DNA of 64,000 nucleotides from Marinobacter sp. Arc7-DN-1. Lineage in GTDB: Bacteria > Pseudomonadota > Gammaproteobacteria > Pseudomonadales > Oleiphilaceae. The DNA lies in the NCBI RefSeq assembly GCF_003441595.1, contig NZ_CP031848.1:3162001-3226000 (forward strand). Direction: 5' to 3'. The translations under genes were made by a program, and so were the position numbers. Shown here piece by piece: positions 17,792 to 28,053 of this stretch (position 1 is its first letter; every line of letters starts with the position of its first letter). The notes under the pieces were generated by a model that was not told where the DNA came from, made no database searches, and worked only from the letters and a program-made list of their open reading frames with translations.

Positions 17792-19267
17792 ATGGCATCC
17801 GATCCTTCCTGGAAGGAGAAATACCTTCAGAAACTCGAATCTGCTGATAACCGGGAAAAGCAGTGGAAGGCGGAGCGGAATACCCTTGAGCGTATGCTGG
17901 TGCGCACCAGCCTCGCATCCGAGGGTCAGACTCCAGAGCTTGACCGGTTGCTGGTCCGTATCCGCAAGGACCTACGGAAAAGCAGGGTGGATGTGGATGC
18001 CTGGAAGGAACTGCAGGACCAGATTGACCGCCAGGTAGCCCTGTTGGATGAACACCAGGCCTCCGGTGACAAGAAGCGGTCGTTTTTTTCGCGCAAAGAG
18101 CGGGAGCCAGAGCCAAAAAACGGTCCGGAGCCGCAACCAGAGCCTGAAATCGCCTCAGAAGCCGCTCATGCACCGGGCAATGGCCAGGATATTGAAGACA
18201 ATGCCCAACGACTGCGCATTGCCCGCCGGGTTGGTCAGTTGCTGGGCCAGATGCTTACTCAGGTCTCTCTGGAACCCGCCGCCGAGGCCCGGGCCCGGGC
18301 CCTTCAGCAATCCCTGCTGGCAAGTAACGACTGGGACGAGTTGCGGGAAGGCCTGAATCATGTCGCGGAACTGGTCATTGCCGCGGTTACCCGGAGCAAG
18401 CGTGAGTTTGAGGCCTTTCTCAAGCGTCTGGATGAGCGACTCGAGATCCTGCGGGAACATTTCTCGGCCCAGTCCTCGGCCCAGACCGGTCGCCTTGATG
18501 CGTCAGAACATCTTGACCGGGAGATCCGCGAGGAAGTCGAGCGGGTCGGGCTGCAGTTGCAGGCCAGCGACAACCTCCGGGACCTCAAACAGTCTGTCAG
18601 TGGCCATCTGGAATCCATTGTTCAGGCGGTTGGCCGGTTCCGCACCCAGGAGTCAGAGCGTGAGCAGGTGCTTTCCGAGCAACTGGAGGCGATGCAGGAG
18701 AAAGTGGCCGCCATGGAGGCGCATTCAGAGCAGATGCAGGAACAGGTTCGCAAGGAACGTCTGCGAGCCATGACCGACCTGCTCACAGAGCTGCCGAACC
18801 GGGAAGCCTGGCAGGAGAGGCTGTCTTTCGAATGCAACCGCTGGCAGCGTTACCGTCATCCACTGACCATCGGCGTTCTCGATATCGACCTTTTTAAGCG
18901 AATCAATGACTCATACGGCCACAAGGCCGGGGACAGGGTGCTTCAGCTGGTTGCCAGGGAATTCAGGGAGCGGCTGCGCACCACCGATTTCGTGGCTCGC
19001 TTCGGGGGCGAGGAGTTTGTGGTGCTGTTCCCGGAAACCGGGCCCGCCGATGCCCGTACCGTCGTCGACAAGGTGCGGGAGCACGTCGGCAAGCTGCCAT
19101 TTCATTTCCGGGGCGAGCCGGTAACCATTACCTTTTCTGCTGGCTTGGCGGGTTTTGTTTCGGGGGACACTGAAGAGTCGGTATTTGATCGGGCCGACCG
19201 CGCCCTTTACCAGGCCAAGGACGGGGGCCGCGATCGGGTTGTTATCAGTGAGGGCGCCGAGTCCTAG
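17792..19267 (+). CDS. Cytoplasmic diguanylate cyclase with coiled-coil N-terminus
   Basis: A 491-residue protein without a signal or membrane segment. Residues 1-320 are charged and helical, with an acidic/proline linker near residues 105-125 and coiled-coil heptads around 270-320. The C-terminal domain has an intact GGEEF signature (about residue 403) and an RTTD inhibitory site five residues before it, so it should make c-di-GMP and be product-inhibited. It follows xerC on the same strand after 59 bases, in the place where many pseudomonads have a HAD hydrolase. The input signal cannot be read from the sequence. Confidence 0.9.
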   Translation: MASDPSWKEKYLQKLESADNREKQWKAERNTLERMLVRTSLASEGQTPELDRLLVRIRKDLRKSRVDVDAWKELQDQIDRQVALLDEHQASGDKKRSFFSRKEREPEPKNGPEPQPEPEIASEAAHAPGNGQDIEDNAQRLRIARRVGQLLGQMLTQVSLEPAAEARARALQQSLLASNDWDELREGLNHVAELVIAAVTRSKREFEAFLKRLDERLEILREHFSAQSSAQTGRLDASEHLDREIREEVERVGLQLQASDNLRDLKQSVSGHLESIVQAVGRFRTQESEREQVLSEQLEAMQEKVAAMEAHSEQMQEQVRKERLRAMTDLLTELPNREAWQERLSFECNRWQRYRHPLTIGVLDIDLFKRINDSYGHKAGDRVLQLVAREFRERLRTTDFVARFGGEEFVVLFPETGPADARTVVDKVREHVGKLPFHFRGEPVTITFSAGLAGFVSGDTEESVFDRADRALYQAKDGGRDRVVISEGAES

Positions 19268-19503
19268 TGGCGCATCCGGGCATCCAGTTCATCGATAATC
19301 TCCGCCCAGTCACTGTCTTCCTCCAATCCTTCTTCCAGGAAATGGGACTGGCTCTCTGACCAGAAAGGGGCATCCTGGATAGCGACCTCGCTTGGCAGGG
19401 GGGAGTACCTGGCGACAAAATCCTCGATGCTCCTGGTGTCGGAGGCAAGGCCAAGCTGCTCAAATAAAGTGCTGAGGTTGTGTTTGCTGGTGTCCATGTC
19501 CAT
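19264..19503 (-). CDS. DUF2789 family small protein
   Basis: A 79-residue acidic protein of the DUF2789 type: an opening LSTLFEQLGL, then ARYSPLPSEVAIQDAPFW and a C-terminal DWAEIIDELDARMR. Function unknown. Two ATGs compete, at 19503 and 19497; AGGAG lies 4 and 10 bases upstream respectively. Its last four bases overlap the 3' end of the diguanylate cyclase gene on the other strand, so the two transcripts converge. Confidence 0.85.
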   Translation of the reverse strand: MDMDTSKHNLSTLFEQLGLASDTRSIEDFVARYSPLPSEVAIQDAPFWSESQSHFLEEGLEEDSDWAEIIDELDARMRH

Positions 19504-19593
19504 TCATCTCCTGTTGGCGGCTTGCCTGAATGAAATCGCCGGCGATTGCAGGTATTGTTCCCTGAAATGTAGCGGAACCCTTGAGGATTTCCA

Positions 19594-22395
19594 GTGAAGG
19601 TTAACCTTCCCCTCCTACTATGCTGCCTGCTGGCACTGTTTCAATCCCCGGTATGGGCGGACCCGCCGCAAACGTCGCCGGCGCCGGTACTCGGTATAAA
19701 GGAGCTGACCTGGCTGGCGGAGCAGGAACGCTTCCGGATAGGTCTGCGTAGTGCTCAGGTTCCGCTGGCTTTTGATACCGGCGAAGGTGCTCTGGCCGGA
19801 ATCTACATCGATTATCTGGCCCGGTTATCGGAAAAGCTGGATGTGGCCATCGAACCCGTGATCCTTCGGTCGGAGAAAGACCGTGGCCCGGTTCAGCGCG
19901 AGTCTGAGACCGATGCCATTCTGACCACCCGGATGCCGGGCATGCCGGTGGTGCCGGGGAAACGGTTCACCGATCCGCTGATGTCCCTGACCTACGGCCT
20001 GTTTGTCAGTGCCGGCGATGCCGCCATTCGAACCCTGGCGGATCTGGAGGGCAGCCGGATTGCTGTCATCGACGGTGACCCGAATCAATACCCCATGCTC
20101 GACCCGGTGGAGGCGTTCACACCGGTTCCGGTCGCCAGTGTCAGCGAAGCCGTGGGGCAGGTTCTCTCTGGCAAGGCCGATGCATTTCTGGCACCGGTGC
20201 CTGTGGTTTCGGATTACCTGCAGTCGGCCATGGTGAACGGCATCGGCTTGTCGGATCTGCTCGATGACAATCCGGTGGATGTGGTGTTGCAGGTGGACGC
20301 CGGCAATGATCGTCTTTTTCAGGTACTGAACAAGGCCGTTTCGGCGATCAGCCACAACGAACATCGGGTGATCCGCCAGTCCTGGCTGCAATCGGGGCAG
20401 CCTGTGCTGGAGCGAACCGGGACCGAGCTATCTGCTTCCGACCATGACTGGCTGAAACGGCATCCTGATCTCAAGGTGGCCTTTCGCTCGGATTGGCCGC
20501 CGTTTGAATATTCCCAGGACGGCCGGCCCACTGGCCTGGTTCCGGATCTGCTGACCCGCCTCGAAGAGCAACTGAACATCCGGTTCACCCGTAAGTTGGC
20601 CGGGAGCCGGATGGACGCCGAAGACCAGCTCCGGTCCGGCGAGGTCGACATACTTCCCGGATTATCCCGGACGCCGCGTACCGAAGACGACTTTCTGTTT
20701 ACCCGGGCCTACCTGACCGTACCTATAGCCCTTGCCATCCGGGATGACGGGCGCTTTATCGGCGATCTCCGGGAGCTTCGCAGTGAACGGGTGGGGGTGG
20801 TGAACCGGCACGCGGCCCACGACTACCTGCTGATTAACCACCCGAATCTGGACCTTTACCCCGTGGCCACCGTGGAGGAAGGGCTTCTGGCGCTCTCCAA
20901 TGGGGATCTGGACGTTATGGTTACCCACATCCCGGCGGTCAGCTACACCGTGGCCCGGCTGGGCTTGTCGAACCTCCGGATCACCAGTATCACCCCTTAC
21001 CAGTACGACCTCAGGCTGGCGGTCCGGAAGGACAGTCCGGAACTGCAGCGGGTGCTGAACAAGGCCCTGGGCAGCCTTGAGGCAAGCGAGACCGAGTCCA
21101 TCTACAATCGCTGGATTCACCTCGATATTGAACAGGAAGCCGATTACACCGTGGTGCGCCGGGTGGTGCTCATTGCCATTGTCGTCGTTCTGATTTTCCT
21201 GTACTGGAACCGGAAACTGTCCCGGGAAGTGGATGAACGGATCCGCTCTGAAAATGCCCTTCGCCGCAGTGAGGACGAGTTGCGGGCGGCCAAGCTTGAA
21301 GCCGAGCGTCTCGCCCGGGAGGCAGAGGCCGCCAGCCTCGCGAAAAGCGAGTTCCTGGCAAACATGTCCCACGAAATACGGACACCGATGAACGCCGTGA
21401 TCGGCTACAGTGATCTGCTCAGCAACACCGTGACCGATCCCCAGCAGCGAAACTATCTGGACGCCATCCGGGCTGGTAGCCGCAGCCTGCTAATGCTGAT
21501 TAACGACATTCTGGATCTGTCCCGCATTGAAGCGGGGAAAATGCGGCTGGACTATTCCGCCGTGTCGGTGCGGCGACTGCTCGATGATGTCCGCCACATT
21601 TTCGATCTCCGGGCCCGGGAACAGGGCATCACCCTGGAGGTGAGTGTTGATTCCAAGATGCCGGCGGCCATGATGCTGGATGAAACCCGCCTGAGGCAGG
21701 TTCTGTTCAACCTGGTAGGCAATGCCATCAAATTCACCCATGAGGGTGGCGTTACTGTCCGCGCTACAGCGAAGCCCCTGAGGGTCCGGGGAGAGGGCGG
21801 CAGCCCGGGCTCCGAGACACCGGAACGCCAGTTTTACAAGCTGGTGGTGACCGTCAGGGATACCGGTATCGGTATCCCTCAGGATCAGATTGACCGGATT
21901 TTTGATGCCTTTGAGCAGCAGGAGGGCCAGAACACCCGGCGCTATGGGGGGACCGGCCTCGGCCTTGCCATCAGCCGAAAGCTGGCGCGGATGATGGGCG
22001 GAGAACTGGAAGTTGAGAGTGAATCAGGCGCCGGCTCAGTGTTCACCGTGACCTTGCCGCGGGTTGAAGCGACCGTGGAAAAGGCGGAAGACGAAGGTGC
22101 CCCGAAAGAATCCGAGCGGCTGCTGGCCCAGACCCTCAGCATGCAGGAACGGGGCTGGCTGAGAGAACAGCTCGCGGCAGATTTTGGTGACGAGTGGAAA
22201 ACGGTCAGGGAAAGCGGCGATCCGGAGCAGATGAAACATTTTGCCCGGCGGGTGCTTGCCTGGGGCCAGCGATTCCGGTCCCGTTCGGTGACTGGTTACG
22301 GGGAAAAACTGCTTGCCGATGTGGAGGCGTTCAACCTCGACGCCGTCAACAGCGCGCTCGAGGCGTTTCCGAAACTGCTGGGCCGCGATGACTGA
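19594..22395 (+). CDS. BvgS-like sensor histidine kinase with two periplasmic binding domains
   Basis: A 933-residue membrane sensor with a GTG start. A signal peptide (1-22) leads into two solute-binding (SBP_bac_3-like) domains, about 35-270 and 285-510, then a membrane helix (about 527-547), a short coiled coil, a HisKA domain with the phospho-accepting His in [10 protein letters not shown] (about 592) and an ATPase domain with [10 protein letters not shown] and DTGIGIP motifs. A helical C-terminal region of about 100 residues follows. There is no receiver or obvious HPt domain, unlike BvgS, and no response regulator gene is adjacent, so its partner lies elsewhere. The ligand is unknown. 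Confidence 0.92.
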   Translation: MKVNLPLLLCCLLALFQSPVWADPPQTSPAPVLGIKELTWLAEQERFRIGLRSAQVPLAFDTGEGALAGIYIDYLARLSEKLDVAIEPVILRSEKDRGPVQRESETDAILTTRMPGMPVVPGKRFTDPLMSLTYGLFVSAGDAAIRTLADLEGSRIAVIDGDPNQYPMLDPVEAFTPVPVASVSEAVGQVLSGKADAFLAPVPVVSDYLQSAMVNGIGLSDLLDDNPVDVVLQVDAGNDRLFQVLNKAVSAISHNEHRVIRQSWLQSGQPVLERTGTELSASDHDWLKRHPDLKVAFRSDWPPFEYSQDGRPTGLVPDLLTRLEEQLNIRFTRKLAGSRMDAEDQLRSGEVDILPGLSRTPRTEDDFLFTRAYLTVPIALAIRDDGRFIGDLRELRSERVGVVNRHAAHDYLLINHPNLDLYPVATVEEGLLALSNGDLDVMVTHIPAVSYTVARLGLSNLRITSITPYQYDLRLAVRKDSPELQRVLNKALGSLEASETESIYNRWIHLDIEQEADYTVVRRVVLIAIVVVLIFLYWNRKLSREVDERIRSENALRRSEDELRAAKLEAERLAREAEAASLAKSEFLANMSHEIRTPMNAVIGYSDLLSNTVTDPQQRNYLDAIRAGSRSLLMLINDILDLSRIEAGKMRLDYSAVSVRRLLDDVRHIFDLRAREQGITLEVSVDSKMPAAMMLDETRLRQVLFNLVGNAIKFTHEGGVTVRATAKPLRVRGEGGSPGSETPERQFYKLVVTVRDTGIGIPQDQIDRIFDAFEQQEGQNTRRYGGTGLGLAISRKLARMMGGELEVESESGAGSVFTVTLPRVEATVEKAEDEGAPKESERLLAQTLSMQERGWLREQLAADFGDEWKTVRESGDPEQMKHFARRVLAWGQRFRSRSVTGYGEKLLADVEAFNLDAVNSALEAFPKLLGRDD

Positions 22396-22412
22396 CCAAC
22401 CCGGCAGCGGTG

Positions 22413-22778
22413 CTACAGGCAGTCAAACTGGGAGCGGCGGTCGAAGGCGACTGATACCATGTCGTAACCGGAATCCGACAGCTGCCGGATCAGCTCGCGG
22501 TCTTTTAGCAGCGTCATGCAGACTTTGTGAACACTGGCCTGAAGCTGTTCTGAGGCCAGCTGACTGGAGGCCAGGCGAAAATCTACAATCAGGTATTTTC
22601 GCTCTACCGGGGCGCTGGCCGGGATATCCTCCCGCTCAACGCTTTCATAACCGATGTAGGTTGCCTGTGCCTGCGGGAAAACCTGGCTCATCAGTACGTC
22701 CAGGTTTTCACCATGGGCAAGCGGTGCCGACAACAAAAGCGTTACGGCGGTGATGCGAAGTGATTGTGTGATCGTCAT
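22413..22778 (-). CDS. Small secreted protein of unknown function
   Basis: I do not recognise this 121-residue protein. It has a clear signal peptide (1-23, ending AHG), then a compact domain with two cysteines (KVCM near 87 and the penultimate FDCL) that could pair in the periplasm. It converges with the sensor kinase gene and diverges from the 205-residue gene at 22997 across a 218-base spacer that contains an inverted repeat. The codon use and ending look like a real gene. Confidence 0.7.
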   Translation of the reverse strand: MTITQSLRITAVTLLLSAPLAHGENLDVLMSQVFPQAQATYIGYESVEREDIPASAPVERKYLIVDFRLASSQLASEQLQASVHKVCMTLLKDRELIRQLSDSGYDMVSVAFDRRSQFDCL

Positions 22779-22813
22779 TGGAGACCACTCCCTGGTGATG
22801 TTCCGGTCAATAT

Positions 22814-22838
22814 GTAACCAATTGTAAAATTTGGTTAC
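22814..22838. promoter_or_regulatory. Inverted repeat, possible operator
   Basis: GTAACCAA and TTGGTTAC form an 8-base perfect inverted repeat with a 9-base AT-rich spacer. It lies 36 bases upstream of the secreted protein gene at 22778 and in the spacer shared with the divergent gene at 22997. The size fits a dimeric repressor site (TetR- or MarR-like), but I cannot name the regulator. Confidence 0.4.
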
Positions 22839-22996
22839 CGTTGATTATTACAGAGTCTGTCGCAATTTGCGTGATATGTGACATCGATTTTTCAATTGTT
22901 TGCAGTCTGGACACAGAGGCAGCATGTTTCGCGGACTCCCGGAGCGCCACGCGATCAACTATGATGTGAGAAAGACGGACGCCAAGAGGAAGACGC

Positions 22997-23614
22997 ATGT
23001 TTCAGCTTGTCTTTAAAGGGGAATGCGTTCCCGGAACGGATCTGGAAGCTGCGCGCAACAATGCCCGCACCTTGTTCAAGGCTTCGCTCGAGCAGGTCGA
23101 CCGTATGTTCAGCGGCCAGCCGGTGGTTATTCGCAACAAGCTTGAGGAGGTGCAGGCCGAAAAGTACCGTGCTGTGCTGAAAAAACACGGCATGGTCGCT
23201 TATGTACAGCCCATGGCCGATGCCCGGCCCGCCGCCAGCCCTCCGCATCCGCCTCAGCCGAAGCCGGAGGCGCCGGCAGGGCAGGCGAGTCAGCAACCTG
23301 CTGCGCCGGCAACTCCCGCCGCTGTCGCAGAGAAGAAGGGCACGGTTCCTCAAACCGAGCCTGGCGATCGTCTGCCGGTGGCGGGTGAAAAGGTAGACGA
23401 CATTCTCTCTGGCTCCGGCCTGAGCCTGGCCCCGGTTGGAGAAACGCTGGCAGAGCGATCGGAGGTAGAACCACCGATGTTCCAGCATCTGGACGAATGG
23501 AGCCTGGCGCCGGCCGGCAGTGATCTTGGCGTTGAGCGCAACCTTCCTCCGCCGGTGGTGCCGGATGTGTCCCATTTGTCGCTGGCGGACGACAATTCCT
23601 CTGACAGAAAATGA
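22997..23614 (+). CDS. Protein of unknown function with proline-rich linker
   Basis: A 205-residue soluble protein; AAGAGGAAG precedes the ATG. Residues 1-70 form a small domain (LVFKGECVPGTD, then LFKASLEQVDRMFSGQPVVIRNK, then KYRAVLKKHGMVA) resembling the N-terminal module of several uncharacterised proteobacterial membrane proteins. A Pro/Ala-rich linker (about 75-115) and an acidic C-terminal half follow. It ends 7 bases before the start of the patatin gene, so the two are probably one operon. Function cannot be assigned. Confidence 0.72.
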   Translation: MFQLVFKGECVPGTDLEAARNNARTLFKASLEQVDRMFSGQPVVIRNKLEEVQAEKYRAVLKKHGMVAYVQPMADARPAASPPHPPQPKPEAPAGQASQQPAAPATPAAVAEKKGTVPQTEPGDRLPVAGEKVDDILSGSGLSLAPVGETLAERSEVEPPMFQHLDEWSLAPAGSDLGVERNLPPPVVPDVSHLSLADDNSSDRK

Positions 23615-23621
23615 TGCGGCT

Positions 23622-25850
23622 GTGAGTTTGCGGAACTTCTGGGCGCTGCGAGTCCCATGGCTGCTGACCTCGGCCCTGCTGTTTTTCGCACCCCTTTTCG
23701 CACCCCCGGCCCTGGCCGAAGAACGACCCCGTATAGGTCTGGTTCTCAGCGGCGGTGGCGCCAAAGGCATGGCCCATGTTGGCGTTCTGCGGGTTCTGGA
23801 AGAAATGCGGATTCCGGTGGATCTGGTGGTTGGCACCAGTGCCGGTTCTGCCGTTGGCGCCCTCTACGCCAGCGGGATGCCGGTTACCGAGATTGAACGT
23901 CGTTTTATTCGGATGGACTGGCTCTCAAGCTTTCTGGATGACCCTGGCCGGGCCTATAAGCCGGTGCGCCGAAAGCGGGATGACTGGCGGTTTCCGGTGG
24001 TTCCGGGCATCGGGGTCCGCGCCGATGGATTGCATGTTGGTGGTGGGCTTATTGCCGGCCAGAACCTGGGCTTCATCCTCAACGAGCTGACCAGAAACGC
24101 CGCCCTGGTTGAAGACTTCGACCGCCTTCCGATTCCCTTCCGCGCCGTTGCCACGGATCTTGAGAGCGGTGAGCAGGTGATCATCGACAATGGCAACCTG
24201 TCCGAAGCTATTCGTGCCAGCATGAGCATTCCCGGTGTCTACGCGCCGGTGGAATGGCAGGGCCGGCTGTTGGTGGATGGTGGCGTGGCCAATAACCTGC
24301 CGATCAGTGTCGCCCGGGATCTGGGCGCCGACATTGTTATTGCGGTTGATATTACCGACAACCTGATGGAAACGGATGAATTGCGGGAGGCCTTCTCCGT
24401 TGTTGGCCAGCTCACCACCATCATGACCCGACGAAATACCGATCAGCAACTGGAGTTACTAAAGGGTAGGGATGTTTTGATACGTCCCGACCTGGAAGGC
24501 TACACCTCCGCTGATTTCTACGATGCGCCCATCCTGTTTGAACTCGGTGCCAGCACCGCCCGGGAGCACGGTGTGGAGCTTCGTCCGCTCTCGGTGTCGC
24601 AGGCAGACTGGAACACCTGGCGAGCAAGGATTGGCGCACGGGCATCGGAGTCTGAACCCGTTGCCCGGATCGAGATCGAGGACAGCCGACGGCTGGCCAG
24701 CGACTTTCTGAAAGAGCGAATCCGGCAAAAGCCCGGGGAGCCATTGGATACCGGACAGCTCGAAGTGGATCTCAAGCGCATCTATGGCCTGGGCTACTAC
24801 GAGATCGTGTCCTATTCCACGTCCCGGTCCCCGGAAGGTACGATCCTGACCATACGGGTTCAGGAAAAGAGTTGGGGACCGAATTACCTGTCGTTTGGTC
24901 TCAACTACGAAGACAATTTCGACGGCGAAACCCACTTCAATATTGCGTCCTTGCTTCGTATGACCGAGCTTAACGCGCTGGGTGCCGAGTGGCAGACCGG
25001 CGTCCAGCTGGGTACCGAACCCTGGGTCCGCAGCCAGTGGTATCAGCCGCTGGACTACGGCTATAAGCGATTCCTGGTATTGGGCGGTGAGTATTCCCGG
25101 GACACCCTCAGCCTGTTTGATTCCACTGGCACGCGCATTGCTGAACTGAATGTGACTTTCCGCAAAGCAGACCTTGCTCTTGGTATGGAGGTCGGAGGCA
25201 GCGCCGAAGTCCGTCTGACGTATTCGCGGGGCTATGCCACGGTGGATGAACAGATCGGCCAGCCGGTGGCGCCGGAGGATTCCGTGCATCAGGGTGGCCT
25301 TGCCCTGCAGCTGGTTCATGACTCGCTGGACGACACGTTTTTCCCGCGCAAAGGAGGCTTCGTAGGACTTCGGGGGCGCTTTGAGCGCGAGGGCCTGGGT
25401 TCCGACCGCCGGTTTGATTCGGTGACCGGCATGGCGCTGGGGACGGGGAGCTGGAAGACACTGACCCTGACGGGGTTGGTCTACGCCCATGCGGTGACCC
25501 GAGGCACGCCGGGGATTGAAAACGCGGTCCGTCTTGGCGGGTTCCGGCGGTTGTCGGCCTATGCGCCGGGTGAAATTACCGGTGACAATGCCCTGATGGC
25601 CTCTGTCTATGCCAGCCAGACCTTCGGTGGGCCGCTTTTGCCCTGGTTTGTTGGTATGGGTTTTGAGGCGGGGAACGCGTGGCCGTCGCTGGATTCGGCG
25701 AGCTGGGACAGCTCGGTGAAATCCTCAAGTGTGTTTGCCGGCCTGGATACCTTCCTGGGCCCGGTGCAACTGGCGGCGGCCTATAACAACGAGGATAACT
25801 GGACCGCCTACCTGAATATCGGCTTCTCGTTCACCCAGCTCTTCTACTGA
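23622..25850 (+). CDS. Patatin-like phospholipase autotransporter (PlpD type)
   Basis: A 742-residue protein from a GTG start placed just before the signal peptide (ends near residue 33, ALA). The patatin domain shows the oxyanion GGGAKGMAH (about 42), nucleophile serine in GTSAGS (about 70) and catalytic Asp in DGG (about 219). A POTRA-like segment (about 350-425, LKRIYGLGYYEIV) joins it to a C-terminal beta-barrel that ends in FSFTQLFY, with a terminal aromatic as in outer-membrane proteins. This is the type Vd design of Pseudomonas PlpD, in which the barrel presents a lipase at the cell surface. Tail-to-tail with the GntR gene. Confidence 0.92.
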   Translation: MSLRNFWALRVPWLLTSALLFFAPLFAPPALAEERPRIGLVLSGGGAKGMAHVGVLRVLEEMRIPVDLVVGTSAGSAVGALYASGMPVTEIERRFIRMDWLSSFLDDPGRAYKPVRRKRDDWRFPVVPGIGVRADGLHVGGGLIAGQNLGFILNELTRNAALVEDFDRLPIPFRAVATDLESGEQVIIDNGNLSEAIRASMSIPGVYAPVEWQGRLLVDGGVANNLPISVARDLGADIVIAVDITDNLMETDELREAFSVVGQLTTIMTRRNTDQQLELLKGRDVLIRPDLEGYTSADFYDAPILFELGASTAREHGVELRPLSVSQADWNTWRARIGARASESEPVARIEIEDSRRLASDFLKERIRQKPGEPLDTGQLEVDLKRIYGLGYYEIVSYSTSRSPEGTILTIRVQEKSWGPNYLSFGLNYEDNFDGETHFNIASLLRMTELNALGAEWQTGVQLGTEPWVRSQWYQPLDYGYKRFLVLGGEYSRDTLSLFDSTGTRIAELNVTFRKADLALGMEVGGSAEVRLTYSRGYATVDEQIGQPVAPEDSVHQGGLALQLVHDSLDDTFFPRKGGFVGLRGRFEREGLGSDRRFDSVTGMALGTGSWKTLTLTGLVYAHAVTRGTPGIENAVRLGGFRRLSAYAPGEITGDNALMASVYASQTFGGPLLPWFVGMGFEAGNAWPSLDSASWDSSVKSSSVFAGLDTFLGPVQLAAAYNNEDNWTAYLNIGFSFTQLFY

Positions 25851-25856
25851 GAACCG

Positions 25857-26534
25857 TTACCCGAGTTTGCCGCTGGTATTGTCAATCGCGTCCAGAACCT
25901 GATGGCATTGCTGCAGGGCATAGCGGTGCAGAATGTCCGCCAGGCGCTCTTCATCCCGGTCCTTGATGGCGCTGATGGATTCCTGCATGTGGGCGAGGTT
26001 GTCTTCCAGCACCTGGTTGCCACCCCGCTGGAAAGCGACGAAGGCGCAGCGCTTCGCCGACGGCCAGAGGTCGTCAATGGCGGAGACAATAAAATAGTTA
26101 TCGGCGTAAGCCAGCGATGCCTTGGTGTATTCGATGCCCAGCTCCAGAAAGGCCATCAGATCGTTCTTTTCGAAGCAGGCTTTCATCTGATCGTACAGCG
26201 ATTCGAGCCGGGCCATATCATCCGCTTGCCAGTTGCGGACCAGCTTGCGGCCGGTGTGGGTGAGGTAAAGTTCCAGAGTCTCATAGAGGCTGCGAACGAA
26301 GTAGTCGTCCAGCGGCGTGACAAACGCGCCCTTGCGGGGAACATTGCGGACCAGGTGCCGCTTCTCCAGCAACAAGAGCCCCTCTCGTATCGAGCCATGG
26401 CTGACGTCCATCTCTTTGGCCATGGCGCCCTCGTAGATCCGTTCTCCGGACCGGAGCTGACCAAAGGCAATGAGATTTTCTATGTGGCGGGCGACCTGCT
26501 CGGTCAATGTTTCTCTGGGTTTGAACACGTTCAT
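25857..26534 (-). CDS. GntR-family regulator, FCD (FadR-like) type
   Basis: A 225-residue DNA-binding protein. The winged helix (about 8-75, with HGSIREGLLLLEKRHLV as recognition region) precedes an all-helical FCD-like ligand domain. Such regulators usually sense small organic or fatty acids. Neighbouring genes (patatin, cardiolipin synthase) hint at lipids, but no target can be proved. It lies 86 bases after the cardiolipin synthase gene on the same strand. Confidence 0.88.
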   Translation of the reverse strand: MNVFKPRETLTEQVARHIENLIAFGQLRSGERIYEGAMAKEMDVSHGSIREGLLLLEKRHLVRNVPRKGAFVTPLDDYFVRSLYETLELYLTHTGRKLVRNWQADDMARLESLYDQMKACFEKNDLMAFLELGIEYTKASLAYADNYFIVSAIDDLWPSAKRCAFVAFQRGGNQVLEDNLAHMQESISAIKDRDEERLADILHRYALQQCHQVLDAIDNTSGKLG

Positions 26535-26619
26535 GATGATCTGTCGCTACTGCATGCTGGCTGATTCGTGCTGGCATAGTCGCACATTCGTGCATGCCGG
26601 AGCCAGTAGCCGCAGAAGG

Positions 26620-28053
26620 TCAGAGCAGGGGCGCCAGCAGCCGGACCGCCCGACAGCCCAGGCGGAACAGGAGGGAGCGATCCTGGTAGTCGCCTTCGGT
26701 CATCAGGCGTGAGCTGTCCAGATCCTCCTCCAGCATGGACTCGACGCTTCGGACAAAATGGCATGCTGTGGTAATGGCGGTAATTTCGAAGTTGAGGCGC
26801 ATGGAACGGTTGTCCATGTTAGCGGTTCCGACCGCCGCGTAGCGGTTATCCACCAGAATCACTTTCTGGTGCATGAAGCCCGGCTGGTACCGGTAGATGC
26901 CTATGCCGGTCTTGCAGGCCTGGACCAGGTAGGAGTAGGCCGCTAACCCGATCAGGCGGCTGTCGGATTTTTCCGGAATAAGGATTCGTACATCCACGCC
27001 CCGCAGTGCCGCCAGCTGAAGGGCGTTCATTATCTGGAAATCCGGGACAAAATAGGGCGAGGCAATCCAGAGCCGGGTGCGGGCATTATTGATGCAGTTG
27101 AGGAAAAACAGAGTGCAGGTTTCCCAGGTATCCGCAGGCCCGGTTGGCAGCATCAGCACCTCGTCGTCGCCGGCCTGGTTCTCCACCGGGGTCCAGTCCA
27201 GATCAGGAAAATCGCTACTGGCCCAGTTCCAGTCTTCCAGCCAGGCCAGTTGAAGGCCGGTAACCGCCGGACCCTCGATGCGGCAGTGGGTGTCGCGCCA
27301 GGGTTCCTGATCCATGACAGTGCCCAGATACTCATCCCCGAGGTTAATGCCGCCGACAAAGCCGATCCTGCCGTCACACACCAGCAGCTTCCGGTGGTTC
27401 CGGAAATTGATCTGGAAACGCCGCCTGCGAATATTGCCGTTGCCGAACGAGGCCACCCGGGCGCCCGCTGTGGCGAGCTGGTTCAGATAGGTGCGCGGCA
27501 GCCAGACGCTGCCGATATCGTCGTACAGGAACCAGACTTCCACACCCTGGGCCAGTTTGCGCTCAAGGATGGACTTGATCCGTCGCCCGACCCGGTCCGA
27601 GCGGACAATATAGAACTCAAGGAGGATATAGCGCGTGGCGTCCTCCATGGCTTCAAACAGAGCCTCGAAGGTGGCTTCTCCGTCCCGTAACAGTGTGCAC
27701 CGGTTGCCGTTGGTAAACGGCTGGCGACCCAGCCTGCACAATACCTGAAGCTCTTCGGTGGACCGGTCACTGGTGGGTGTCGGGATGGACGTGGTCTGTT
27801 GTTCAAACCGGTTGAGCAGATCAGTCAGGGATTCGTCGCCCAGCCGGCGGGCCTTGACGTAGCCGCCGAACCGGTATCGCCCGAACAGCACGAACATGGG
27901 TACGGCGACATAGGGCAGGCCGAGAAGCCCAATGATCCAGGCGATGGCGCCCTGGGTGGTGCGATAGGTCAGAAGTATGCGGTAGATGCACACCAGTGCG
28001 CCAAGATAGATGGCGCCTAACGCGATGGCAACCAGCGGCAACTCTCCCATCAT
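26620..28053 (-). CDS. Cardiolipin synthase (phospholipase D superfamily)
   Basis: A 477-residue inner-membrane enzyme that joins two phosphatidylglycerols to make cardiolipin and glycerol. Two N-terminal membrane helices (about 7-27, 37-58) precede two HKD motifs, NHRKLLVCD (about 221) and MHQKVILVD (about 394), each followed by the conserved GG/GTANMD pattern. Length and helices match ClsA. Its ATG overlaps the stop of the upstream AraC-type gene by four bases, so the two are translationally coupled. Confidence 0.94.
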   Translation of the reverse strand: MMGELPLVAIALGAIYLGALVCIYRILLTYRTTQGAIAWIIGLLGLPYVAVPMFVLFGRYRFGGYVKARRLGDESLTDLLNRFEQQTTSIPTPTSDRSTEELQVLCRLGRQPFTNGNRCTLLRDGEATFEALFEAMEDATRYILLEFYIVRSDRVGRRIKSILERKLAQGVEVWFLYDDIGSVWLPRTYLNQLATAGARVASFGNGNIRRRRFQINFRNHRKLLVCDGRIGFVGGINLGDEYLGTVMDQEPWRDTHCRIEGPAVTGLQLAWLEDWNWASSDFPDLDWTPVENQAGDDEVLMLPTGPADTWETCTLFFLNCINNARTRLWIASPYFVPDFQIMNALQLAALRGVDVRILIPEKSDSRLIGLAAYSYLVQACKTGIGIYRYQPGFMHQKVILVDNRYAAVGTANMDNRSMRLNFEITAITTACHFVRSVESMLEEDLDSSRLMTEGDYQDRSLLFRLGCRAVRLLAPLL

